A stretch of DNA of 64,000 nt from G963556115 sp963667375. GTDB taxonomy: Bacteria; Planctomycetota; SZUA-567. A program made the position numbers and the translations under genes. The notes beneath the pieces were generated by a model, which saw only the letters and a list, made by a program, of their open reading frames with translations, did not search any database and had not been told where the DNA came from. The stretch spans positions 682,001 through 746,000 of the forward strand of contig OY763323.1 in assembly GCA_963667375.1 (NCBI GenBank). Reading direction: 5' to 3'. This document shows positions 37,916 to 45,515 of this stretch, in pieces (positions within the stretch are counted from its first letter, which is position 1; every line of letters starts with the position of its first letter).

Positions 37916-38492
37916 CTTTATCTATACTTCCTTAAATGTAAGAAACTCCCGAACAATATATACCTATACAATTGCCATGCCAAAATAGACATTTATTTAT
38001 CAAATATTTTAACATCTTATGCATAAAAACAATACATGGTTTTATCTTATTATATGACAACAATCAAAAACGCTTAAAAATACATATAAGTATTTAATGT
38101 TGACAATTTTGACGTTTTGCAAATAATGATTACTTTTTTTAATTATTTATTACCAATAATAAGCAAAGACCCAAATCATTCTCAACTTTAGCATATTATT
38201 CATTATAACCCGAACCTTATTAAACAAAAAAAACACTCTGCAGCATAACTCAGAGTGCATAATATAATTCAATTATAACAAAACTTCTGCTTACTAAATG
38301 TATTCTAAGTGCAAAACAAAATAAACAGCAATTTATTAATAAATTATATTAACTTTACGTATATGATTTTACATATTTTATATAATACCTTCAAAGTATG
38401 CATGTATTGTTAATATTATATTAAAAATTTATTAATTATAAGAATTATCCCAAAAAAAACTCTAGACTAAATTGAGTGCCAAATCTACAATA
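37916..38492. other. AT-rich intergenic region between sensor operon and IclR gene
   Basis: About 575 bases separate the IclR gene end from the sensor start, both on the reverse strand. A reverse-strand terminator lies at 38226-38257. The sensor promoter must be in 37916-38200, but none was convincing. No ORF is supported. Confidence 0.4.
38226..38257 (-). terminator. Terminator downstream of the IclR gene
   Basis: On the reverse strand a 7-bp stem (CACTCTG with CAGAGTG) and 10-base loop run into a T tract of eight. It is about 236 bases past the IclR stop, so the mRNA would carry a long AT-rich 3' end. Confidence 0.6.
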
Positions 38493-39257
38493 TCAGGAAC
38501 TGTAAGAATAATCATTACCAACCTTTAGCGCAATGTCCTTGACAATAACCGCTATTTTTTCCCGCTTATCCTCTGTCAGTGCTTCAGCACCGGCAGTAAT
38601 ACCAATTGCCCCGACGACTTCACCATTCCGACCCCGGATTGGCGCAGCCAGACATCTCACCCCTTCACGAAGTTCCTCATCATCAAAGCCGTAGCCATTC
38701 TTTCTCGTCTCTTCAATATCATCCAGTACCTCCTGCAGCGAGGTTGACGTCTTAGCTGTATAGCTCACAAACTCCTTATTGCGATAAAATTCTGCCACAT
38801 CAGCAATCATATAAGCCAGAAAAACCTTACCGGTTGAACTATAATACAACTCCACCATCGTTCCACTGCGTGAAGCTACTCGCAACGGATTCGGACTGTC
38901 ACACACATCAATAAGCAAAGATCTGTCACCGGACAGCACCGCTATATGAGCTGTCTGCTGGGTTGCTTCGGAAAGTTTTTTGAGATACGGAGAAGCCACC
39001 TTACGCAGACTGGTCTTTTCCAGTGCCTCCAACGCTATACGCACCAGCTTCTTACCAAGAACATACTCATTACCCTGTTGCGAAACAAAATCTTCCGATT
39101 CCAGTGTTTTCAAAATACGTAAAACCGAAGTTCTGGGCATCCCAAGCTCCTTGGCGATCTCCGATATAGTATAACCCCGCTTATTTTCAGCAATAAACTC
39201 GATAATCTGACAAGACTTCTTCAAATTCGGAATAATATATTTTGTGCTATCTCCCAT
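38493..39257 (-). CDS. IclR-family transcriptional regulator
   Basis: This 254-residue regulator has an N-terminal winged helix-turn-helix (GYTISEIAKELGMPRTSVLRILKTL, about 27-52) and a C-terminal effector domain with the family's FAAPI-like motif (CLAAPIRGRNGEVVGAIGI). The ATG at 39257 is chosen for its GAGGA site and fit with the domain start; a TTG further up would add 20 residues. It is divergent from kduI. In Erwinia and E. coli the IclR protein KdgR represses kdu and pectinase genes, so control of kduI is the likely role. The inducer would be a keto-deoxy uronate. Confidence 0.88.
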   Translation of the reverse strand: MGDSTKYIIPNLKKSCQIIEFIAENKRGYTISEIAKELGMPRTSVLRILKTLESEDFVSQQGNEYVLGKKLVRIALEALEKTSLRKVASPYLKKLSEATQQTAHIAVLSGDRSLLIDVCDSPNPLRVASRSGTMVELYYSSTGKVFLAYMIADVAEFYRNKEFVSYTAKTSTSLQEVLDDIEETRKNGYGFDDEELREGVRCLAAPIRGRNGEVVGAIGITAGAEALTEDKREKIAVIVKDIALKVGNDYSYSS

Positions 39258-39377
39258 TATTTCAGAATCCTCTTCAATATAATTTCTCAACAGTTTTAAC
39301 AATAGCAGTACCGGCAAGTTTCCTGCTATCCATTATATGATTCCCAGTTATGGTATAAATACTATATAAAATAAAAC

Positions 39378-39405
39378 TTGACAAAGCCAAGCCATAGTGT
39401 AAACT
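39378..39405 (+). promoter_or_regulatory. Candidate kduI promoter
   Basis: TTGACA (39378-39383) and TAAACT (39400-39405) are spaced by 16 bases. The -35 is perfect, the -10 matches 4 of 6. The palindrome at 39406-39419 overlaps the predicted start point. Confidence 0.5.
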
Positions 39406-39419
39406 GTTTATATATAAAC
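39406..39419. promoter_or_regulatory. Palindromic operator candidate between IclR gene and kduI
   Basis: GTTTATATATAAAC is a perfect 14-base palindrome just after the predicted -10, where a bound repressor would block initiation. A second interrupted repeat, TGAAA-N9-TTTCA at 39435-39453, has KdgR-like arms but wider spacing than the E. coli operator. Binding by the divergent IclR protein is inferred. Confidence 0.45.
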
Positions 39420-39520
39420 ATTATAGTTCATATTTGAAACAGACTCTATTTCAGTATACAATCAAAATTTCAATTGAGCAAATTTTTTTCTGATTAATTA
39501 TGCCATATGGGAGTATAAAA

Positions 39521-40351
39521 ATGAATACGCGTTATACCACTGACAATATCCGTTATCGCAGCATGACACAGCAGGAGCTGAGGGACAATTTTCTGATCCC
39601 TGATATCTTCAAACCCGGTGAGATCAATCTTACCTACTGTGAATGCGAGCGCTCGATTGTCGGCGGTGCAGTACCTACAACCTCAGCTCTGGAGCTGGTT
39701 GGAGGGAAACAACTCGGTTCTGACTACTTTGCCGAACGCCGGGAAATAGGCATACTCAATATCTCCGGCTCTGGAACGGTTACAGTAGATGGAATCGCAT
39801 ATGCTATGGGAAAATATGATTGCCTGTACATTGGAAAAGGCAGCAAGGAAATTAAAATTGCCAGTGCCGATGCCGCAAATCCCGCATACTTCTACATCCT
39901 CAGTTATCCGGCACATACCGCCTACCCTACAACGCTGGTAAAGCTTGAGGATACAGCAGCGGTAAATCTCGGTTCCCAGAAGGACTGTAACGTCCGGACA
40001 ATTCATAAATATATCCACCCTGACGGTGTAAAAAGCTGCCAGCTGGTAATGGGTGTCACTATTCTTGCCGAAGGCAGCGTCTGGAACACCATGCCGTGCC
40101 ACACCCATCAGCGCCGTACTGAAGTATACCTCTATCTCGAGGTTCCTGAAGATGCAGTCGTCTTCCATTATCTTGGTGAAGCTGACAGCACCAGACATGT
40201 TATCACCAGAAACAACCAGGCCGTTCTTTCTCCACTCTGGTCAATACACGCCGGAGTCGGAACCTGCGCCTATACCTTCTGCTGGGGCATGGGTGGCGAA
40301 AACCAGGTATTCTCCGATATGGATCATCTCGGAATGGATGAATTGATGTAA
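39521..40351 (+). CDS. kduI: 5-keto-4-deoxyuronate isomerase
   Basis: This 276-residue enzyme (4-deoxy-L-threo-5-hexosulose-uronate ketol-isomerase) converts the unsaturated-uronate product of pectin and related polymers to the KDGP branch. The two cupin-like lobes have the family stretch NFLIPDIFKPGEINLTYCE near the N terminus, HKYIHPDG, and the zinc site MPCHTHQRRTEVYLY (two His, Glu), followed by GMGGEN near the end. The start at 39521 follows GGGAG at a good distance and gives the family length of about 278. An earlier ATG at 39500 is less suitable. The IclR regulator is divergent, and a strong hairpin follows. Confidence 0.95.
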   Translation: MNTRYTTDNIRYRSMTQQELRDNFLIPDIFKPGEINLTYCECERSIVGGAVPTTSALELVGGKQLGSDYFAERREIGILNISGSGTVTVDGIAYAMGKYDCLYIGKGSKEIKIASADAANPAYFYILSYPAHTAYPTTLVKLEDTAAVNLGSQKDCNVRTIHKYIHPDGVKSCQLVMGVTILAEGSVWNTMPCHTHQRRTEVYLYLEVPEDAVVFHYLGEADSTRHVITRNNQAVLSPLWSIHAGVGTCAYTFCWGMGGENQVFSDMDHLGMDELM

Positions 40352-40430
40352 ATAATACCAATTGATTATTCCGGGTATAATATAATTCAAATATTAATCC
40401 CGCTTTTACACATGACAAATAAGATCAAAT

Positions 40431-40464
40431 TAAAGGAGCAGATCAGCAGTGATCTGCTCCTTTA
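40431..40464. terminator. Strong hairpin between kduI and the small membrane protein gene
   Basis: A perfect 15-bp stem (TAAAGGAGCAGATCA with its complement) and 4-base loop lie between convergent genes. It can work in both directions, though the T tracts are short. Confidence 0.75.
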
Positions 40465-40490
40465 ATGATTACTGATTCAGACAGTTAAAA

Positions 40491-40682
40491 TCAAGACTCA
40501 GGAAAAAAGGTGATAAATGCCGGCTGCTCAATTTCATTACTTACCGAATCACTGCGTGGCACCTCATAATAATCACGGGCAGGACTGTACCCGGGATTTG
40601 AAAACACGGTAAGCACCAGAAACATCGTACTTGTCAACAATGCAATTAACGCCAAAGTTCCTATTGCTGACTCTCTCATCAT
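40491..40682 (-). CDS. Small membrane-anchored protein
   Basis: This 63-residue protein has one hydrophobic helix (about 8-28) and a short acidic extracytoplasmic tail. A GAGGA site lies three bases before tandem ATG codons. It stands alone and faces a strong hairpin at its 3' end. Its composition is not that of a random ORF, but its family is unknown. Confidence 0.5.
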   Translation of the reverse strand: MMRESAIGTLALIALLTSTMFLVLTVFSNPGYSPARDYYEVPRSDSVSNEIEQPAFITFFPES

Positions 40683-41072
40683 AAGTCCTCACATGACAAC
40701 TCAAATCCGTAACCTCTACCTAATGCGTTACTATAACTCCTCAGAGAGTCAGCAGATAACTAACCGCCACACTCCCTGTATATATTGTATTGTTCCAAAA
40801 AAAAACAAATCATTCGTATAAAAATCAACATTACTTTTTATATACATAAAACAGCAGTATAACTTAAAAATTTACCGATAGCAGCTTGTCCGCAGTGACG
40901 TTCAGCTACAGAAAACATTATCCGGGCAAATACTTATACCATAAACATAACACCAGATTAAATCCGCATAATGCTGTAATCAAGTGCGGTCACGGCACCT
41001 CCACTCATAAACTAATAATTATTGAGACGTTGCATATACGCATTCCGCAGCCAATAAACCGGCATAAAATAA

Positions 41073-41102
41073 GGGGTAGATTTTCTGCCAAAAATCTACC
41101 CC
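41073..41102 (-). terminator. Distal hairpin of the flagellin 3' region
   Basis: On the reverse strand an 11-bp stem (GGGGTAGATTT with AAATCTACCCC) and 8-base loop are followed by a T-rich TTATTTT. It shares a motif with the proximal hairpin (see repeat at 41083-41335). Confidence 0.75.
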
Positions 41103-41335
41103 CCGTTGCCCATTACCCCCATGTCGGGGATAAATATCAATTGTATTATATAGAACAAATTACTTTTCTAAAGCCTCAATCCCTACTTTACCATGAAGAG
41201 AAGATTTATAAAAGTACTATTTCTAGTAATTCGCAATATAACTTTCAAGACCTCTGATAAAGATACTAAAAGCAAGACTGCGATTAAGATAAAGGGATCC
41301 CGCTTCTGCCAAAGCAGAATCCCCCGTTGCCCATT
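41083..41335. repeat. Two copies of a 32-base composite motif
   Basis: TTCTGCCAAA-N7-CCCCCGTTGCCCATT occurs at 41083-41114 and at 41304-41335 in the same orientation. The fixed bases are identical. The seven variable bases form part of each copy's own stem. No third copy was noticed in the window. Confidence 0.75.
41304..41319 (-). terminator. Proximal hairpin after the flagellin gene
   Basis: A 6-bp stem (TTCTGC with GCAGAA) and 4-base loop lie about 57 bases past the stop codon, followed on the reverse strand by CCCTTTATCTT. It may be the flagellin terminator. Confidence 0.55.
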
Positions 41336-41375
41336 GCTCTACAGAGAGAGCAAGATCATTTAAGTTTAATAATAA

Positions 41376-43901
41376 TTACTGCAGAAGTGTCAGTGCATTC
41401 TGCGCCAGCTGGTTGGCCTGAGCCAGCATTGAAGTACCTGCCTGTACCATAACCTGATTCTTGGAGAATTCAGTTGATTCATACGCCATATCAGCATCAC
41501 GGATATAACTCTCAGTCTTGGTGATGTTTTCAACCGCAACTGACAAGCTGTTAGCATTGGTCTCGAGCATATTGGCCTGGAAAGCACCGATATCAGCACG
41601 CAGATCAGAGACATCACTTATTGCCTGATCAATAATGGCCATAGCCTTTATCGGATCCTCAGTGAGACTGGCCAGACCACCGGCGAGCATATCGGTAACG
41701 GTCAGATATTTTTCTGACTCGACTGAAGAACCTTCAGTAAATGCATCACGGAAACGTACCTTGCCAAGCTGAACGGCAGTCATATCCTGAATAGAAAAGA
41801 CGGTTCTTTCCTGATCACCGGCCCCCTCACCCAGCTGGAACTGCATACCGCCTGTCCAGTCTCCGAGGGTCTCGGTTGTACTCTTGAGCGCATGATTTAC
41901 AAAATTATCGTCAGCATTATACATCTGACCGGCGCGAGATCCGAAAGCTCCGATATTATAACCGACAGTCGCTATAGTTGTACAGCCAAGTGTCCCCTCA
42001 TTGAAGACAAGATCGGCAGCCGCATCAAGATTGGCCATAGATCCTTTAGTGCCGTCGAGTATAATCTGCTGTCCATTTACTGCAACCACCGCATCACTGC
42101 CGTAATCTGTACGTTCCGCACCTGAAAGTCCGGCATCCAGAAGATTAGCGCCATCACGCTCAGTATAATAGGTGAAGAGCGCGCCCTCACTCTGTTCAAC
42201 CTTGATAAACTCATCAGACCCGTATTCCTGAGTAGAAAGGCGTACGCCCAGATTCTCAGAATTAATTACAGTTGTAAAATCCATATCATTGTCAATTGTG
42301 CTGAAATTGATGGTTCCATACAGACCGGAGGTCTCGCCGCCAGAACCGACCTGAATTCCATATACCCGCACCGCGCCACCGGCGGTCATACTCAGAGCAT
42401 CACTCATGGCAACAAGGTCTTCATCACGCATTCTCTCGTCCTTATAGACGAATACCTGAGTTGCATCACCGTTGGTAGTGCTGGCATCACTGTCAAGATG
42501 AACCTTGAGATAGAGCTTACCGGTATCTGAAGTATTTTTTCCAAGATCAATACCACTCAGATATGAACCGCTCTGTACGAACATTGAAGTTGTGCCATCG
42601 GTTGAAGCTGCTTCTTCCAGCATTGAAAAATCAATACCGTCCTCAAGTGTATCCTGATCCTCCTGCATATACGCCAGCTGGATTGTTGAGGTCATGCCGG
42701 CGGTCATACCAGAAAGAGTAAGATTGAGATCACTCAAACCTGAATCATTAAGTGCAATCACATTCATGCTGCCGGCAGAAGTATCAGCCTTCGCCAGTTC
42801 CATAGTCATTGCTTCATCTTTATAGAGTTTGAGTGTGGAGTTGTTGACCATCTTGGCATAAATTCGACCATAACCGTCACAGTTTACGCCGGGTACAACT
42901 GCAGTTGGATCACCCACAGCAATAGCGGTGATACCACTGGTGGTTATTTCACCCAGATTTGTCCGGTTGAAGACATCAGCGGTACCGGAGACATGAGCTG
43001 TAGTAGTATTGATATCCATGGTTGCAGTGGAATTTACATCAACAGCGGTTGTGTTGCTGTCATAGATAAGATTGGCTTCAATACCGGTTGAATCGACAAC
43101 GGAATTTACTGAACTTACAAGCTCACCCAGATGGATACCCTTTGAAAAAGCCATACTCCGGCTGCCGAGAGGACCGGTAAGAATAAAAGACTGATCCTTG
43201 CTGAGAGTATAATTATTATTCTCGGTATCACCCAGAACCGCCTGAACCACCTCGGTAGAAGGAGAATTCTCGGGAGTTATTTCAAAGTAACCCTTCTGTG
43301 CCTGGTTACCGTTTGGTGAAGCCACACCATTCTCAAGGTTAACCCCTGAAAAATTAATATTGAGCTTGAAATTATCACGTTTGAAGATCTGCTTGATGGT
43401 ACTGAGGTTGGTATCGAGAAGTTTGTGATCATTGGAATCTGTAATCATAATAGAGCTGTCGAAGCTTAGCTCTTTACCACCATTGAGCAGAAACTGATCA
43501 GAGAATTTTGTAGTACGCGCAATACGGTCAAGAGTCTGGATGGAGCTGTCAACCTCTGCCTGATCCGCAGCAACCTGCTCAGGAGCGGTTACACCATTGT
43601 TCGCTGCATGTACAGCGAGCTGCTTCATCTTGTTGAGGACATTACTCATCTCACTCAAAGCACCTTCAGCAATACCTAGAACATTATTTGCTTCCTGAGT
43701 ATTCTGAACGGCTCTGGTAAGACCATTGGTCTGTGCACGCAACTGCTCGGAAATGACCAACCCTGAAGGGTCATCTTTGGCAGTATTGATTTTATAGCCT
43801 GTAGACAGGCGTTGAAGTGAACCGCTCATATTGCGGTTATTAATGTCGAGATTACGCTGAGTGCTGAAAGCATTCAAGTTATGGGCAACGATCATAGCCA
43901 T
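41376..43901 (-). CDS. fliC: Flagellin with a very large central domain
   Basis: This 841-residue filament protein has a conserved N-terminal D0/D1 coiled-coil region (NLNAFSTQRNLDINNRNM, RLSTGYKINTAKDDPSGL, about 1-150) and a C-terminal D1/D0 region (SDVSDLRADIGAFQANML to QLAQNALTLLQ, about 750-841). The roughly 600 residues between form a surface-exposed variable region, rich in Asp, Thr, Ser and Gly, much longer than in E. coli FliC (498). The protein is exported unfolded by the flagellar type III apparatus. A sigma-28-type promoter and a structured leader precede it, with a strong AAGGAGG site. It is a single gene; no fliS or fliW gene is beside it. Confidence 0.93.
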   Translation of the reverse strand: MAMIVAHNLNAFSTQRNLDINNRNMSGSLQRLSTGYKINTAKDDPSGLVISEQLRAQTNGLTRAVQNTQEANNVLGIAEGALSEMSNVLNKMKQLAVHAANNGVTAPEQVAADQAEVDSSIQTLDRIARTTKFSDQFLLNGGKELSFDSSIMITDSNDHKLLDTNLSTIKQIFKRDNFKLNINFSGVNLENGVASPNGNQAQKGYFEITPENSPSTEVVQAVLGDTENNNYTLSKDQSFILTGPLGSRSMAFSKGIHLGELVSSVNSVVDSTGIEANLIYDSNTTAVDVNSTATMDINTTTAHVSGTADVFNRTNLGEITTSGITAIAVGDPTAVVPGVNCDGYGRIYAKMVNNSTLKLYKDEAMTMELAKADTSAGSMNVIALNDSGLSDLNLTLSGMTAGMTSTIQLAYMQEDQDTLEDGIDFSMLEEAASTDGTTSMFVQSGSYLSGIDLGKNTSDTGKLYLKVHLDSDASTTNGDATQVFVYKDERMRDEDLVAMSDALSMTAGGAVRVYGIQVGSGGETSGLYGTINFSTIDNDMDFTTVINSENLGVRLSTQEYGSDEFIKVEQSEGALFTYYTERDGANLLDAGLSGAERTDYGSDAVVAVNGQQIILDGTKGSMANLDAAADLVFNEGTLGCTTIATVGYNIGAFGSRAGQMYNADDNFVNHALKSTTETLGDWTGGMQFQLGEGAGDQERTVFSIQDMTAVQLGKVRFRDAFTEGSSVESEKYLTVTDMLAGGLASLTEDPIKAMAIIDQAISDVSDLRADIGAFQANMLETNANSLSVAVENITKTESYIRDADMAYESTEFSKNQVMVQAGTSMLAQANQLAQNALTLLQ

Positions 43902-43945
43902 GGTGATTTCCTCCTTGAAACCTGAAACTGGCTGAATAAAATGTC

Positions 43946-43963
43946 GGTGACGTCCAAGTCACC
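43946..43963 (-). promoter_or_regulatory. Hairpin with GGA loop in the flagellin leader, CsrA-like site
   Basis: The RNA reads GGUGAC-UUGGAC-GUCACC, a 6-bp stem with GGA in the loop, about 30 bases before the AAGGAGG ribosome site, itself a second GGA. This resembles the paired CsrA sites of Bacillus hag mRNA. No csrA or fliW gene is in the window, so the assignment is an inference. Confidence 0.45.
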
Positions 43964-44145
43964 ATGAGTTCACATAAACAAAACGGCAGAACTCATACCG
44001 TGTCACTCACATTGATTGGCAGATCATATGCAAGCCGCTATCCTGTTATCCCGTTGGCAGACAGTCAAACAGAATTTTCACATCATAGGCACTTTTTCTC
44101 CATTTCAAGTCTTTAATCATCTAAAGCTCATAGTATTCAACCTAC

Positions 44146-44172
44146 TAATCGGTAACCGGAAAAAAAACTTTA
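44146..44172 (-). promoter_or_regulatory. Sigma-28 (FliA) promoter of flagellin
   Basis: On the reverse strand TAAAGTTT (44172-44165), an 11-base spacer and ACCGATTA (44153-44146) match the enterobacterial flagellar consensus TAAAGTTT-N11-GCCGATAA at 14 of 16 positions with the exact spacing. Confidence 0.85.
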
Positions 44173-44254
44173 TCATAAAATAATTTTTCAGTAAAATTAT
44201 CCGGCAAAAATTGCAGCACTGCTTCAGGCAATTATTACTATTGCGCTGGTATTA

Positions 44255-45481
44255 TTACAGATTGCTCTCAGCAATCCTCTTAATCTCTGAAAACTCCATA
44301 CCGGTAATTTCTGCCGCTTTCTTACAGTCTTCAAACTCTGCCTTCTTGGAAACTATACGCCCTTTATACATTCCTAGTTTTACTTTTATTATCTGCCCCT
44401 CTACCCTTACCTCTTCCATCGCCCGTTCCAGAACGCTCCGGCCTATCTCCAGAATTCTCATACCCAGAGTCATACCACTACCAAATATTATATTCTCAAT
44501 ATGTGAACGATCTGAAGACCGCAGCAGTACAACCACCTCAAAACCGGCCCGGGATTTTTTCATAATTGCCGGCAACGCATAACTGTCAAGAACTCCGGCA
44601 GCACCTAATTTTTCCTGGAGCAGCCCAAGCTCCTCACCGGTCACATCATCAACGGCAAACCGCATCTCAATAATACGGTCAGTTACCACCGCAGTGGAAA
44701 GATCCTTGTTATAAACAATTGCCCGCACAGCGTTGACAACCCCGTCAAAATCCTTATCACCGGCACCATAGCCGACACCAACCACATTGCCTCCGACAAA
44801 TTTATCATAAGTCTGGCATAAGACTCCAAGCAGAGCCGCACCGGTAGGAGTTAACAGCTCGGTCTCAATATTACCATTAAAAATCGGAATTGATTTCTTC
44901 TGAACAATTTTGAGTGTCGCCGGTGCCGGAACCGGCATCACCCCGTGAGCACAGCTGACGGTACCACTGCCGACTGCTACCTGACCGGCAGAGACATAAT
45001 CAATCCCCAGACTCTCCAGTGCCAGCAATGAACCGATAACATCTATCAGCGTATCAATACCGCTCACTTCATGAAAATGCACCTCATCCTTGGAGACACC
45101 ATGAATCTCCGCTTCCGCTTCCGCCAGAAGATTAAAAACTTCGGAAGCCTTATCTTTAACAAAACCGCTCAATGCCGGATTATCAAGCACCCGCAGCATA
45201 TCCGCCAGATGACGATGCGCCCCGTGTGAATGGACCAAACCAGAATGATGATGCGTATGCCCGGCATGCGAATGCTCGGCTTTGGAGTTATCTATGACCT
45301 GGATTTTCTTCGCCATTATTCCGGAACGGACAACTTCTGAGACCTCAAGATCCCAATCCGTAAGTTCAAGTTTACGTAAAGAAGAAACAACATGCTCGAA
45401 ATCAGCGCCACAGTCCACCAGAGCGCCAAAAATCATATCCCCGGCGGCACCGCAGGGGAGTTCAAAGTGTAATCGGCTCAT
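44255..45481 (-). CDS. larC: LarC-like nickel-pincer cofactor protein
   Basis: This 408-residue protein matches LarC, the CTP-dependent nickel insertase for the lactate racemase cofactor. It opens with LPCGAAGDMIFGALVDCG, the counterpart of the family's SGISGDM motif. A His-rich loop (HSHAGHTHHHSG to HGAHRH, about 70-90) suits nickel binding, and VHFHEVSGIDTLIDVIG and ETELLTPTGAALLG follow. No larA, larB or larE gene is near, so it may serve another nickel-pincer enzyme or these genes are elsewhere. The flagellin promoter region lies downstream. The aarF-type gene is 34 bases upstream in the same direction. Confidence 0.9.
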   Translation of the reverse strand: MSRLHFELPCGAAGDMIFGALVDCGADFEHVVSSLRKLELTDWDLEVSEVVRSGIMAKKIQVIDNSKAEHSHAGHTHHHSGLVHSHGAHRHLADMLRVLDNPALSGFVKDKASEVFNLLAEAEAEIHGVSKDEVHFHEVSGIDTLIDVIGSLLALESLGIDYVSAGQVAVGSGTVSCAHGVMPVPAPATLKIVQKKSIPIFNGNIETELLTPTGAALLGVLCQTYDKFVGGNVVGVGYGAGDKDFDGVVNAVRAIVYNKDLSTAVVTDRIIEMRFAVDDVTGEELGLLQEKLGAAGVLDSYALPAIMKKSRAGFEVVVLLRSSDRSHIENIIFGSGMTLGMRILEIGRSVLERAMEEVRVEGQIIKVKLGMYKGRIVSKKAEFEDCKKAAEITGMEFSEIKRIAESNL

Positions 45482-45515
45482 ATTTACCTTTCAGCAGAGA
45501 CACAGAGATAACCGG

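Larger units (their letters stand above)
40683..41375. other. Flagellin 3' region with two repeated hairpins
   Basis: About 690 bases lie between the flagellin stop and the small membrane-protein gene. Two hairpins (41073-41102 and 41304-41319) each carry the same motif pair. A forward ORF of 123 codons crosses the first hairpin and is probably noise. No tRNA was seen. Confidence 0.45.
43902..44254. other. Flagellin leader and promoter region
   Basis: Between the flagellin start and larC lie the sigma-28 promoter (44146-44172) and a leader of about 235 bases. The leader holds the hairpin at 43946-43963 and a second inverted repeat, ATGAGTTC at 43964-43971 with GAACTCAT at 43989-43996. The two share a boundary, so they could stack. 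Confidence 0.6.

Noticed and set aside
38420..38450. String ATTAATTATAAGAA shared with 62713-62735
   Set aside because: Short, AT-only similarity in AT-rich gaps is expected by chance.
40886..41257. Forward ORF of 123 codons in the flagellin 3' region
   Set aside because: It crosses a strong hairpin, has no ribosome site and a composition unlike the neighbouring genes.
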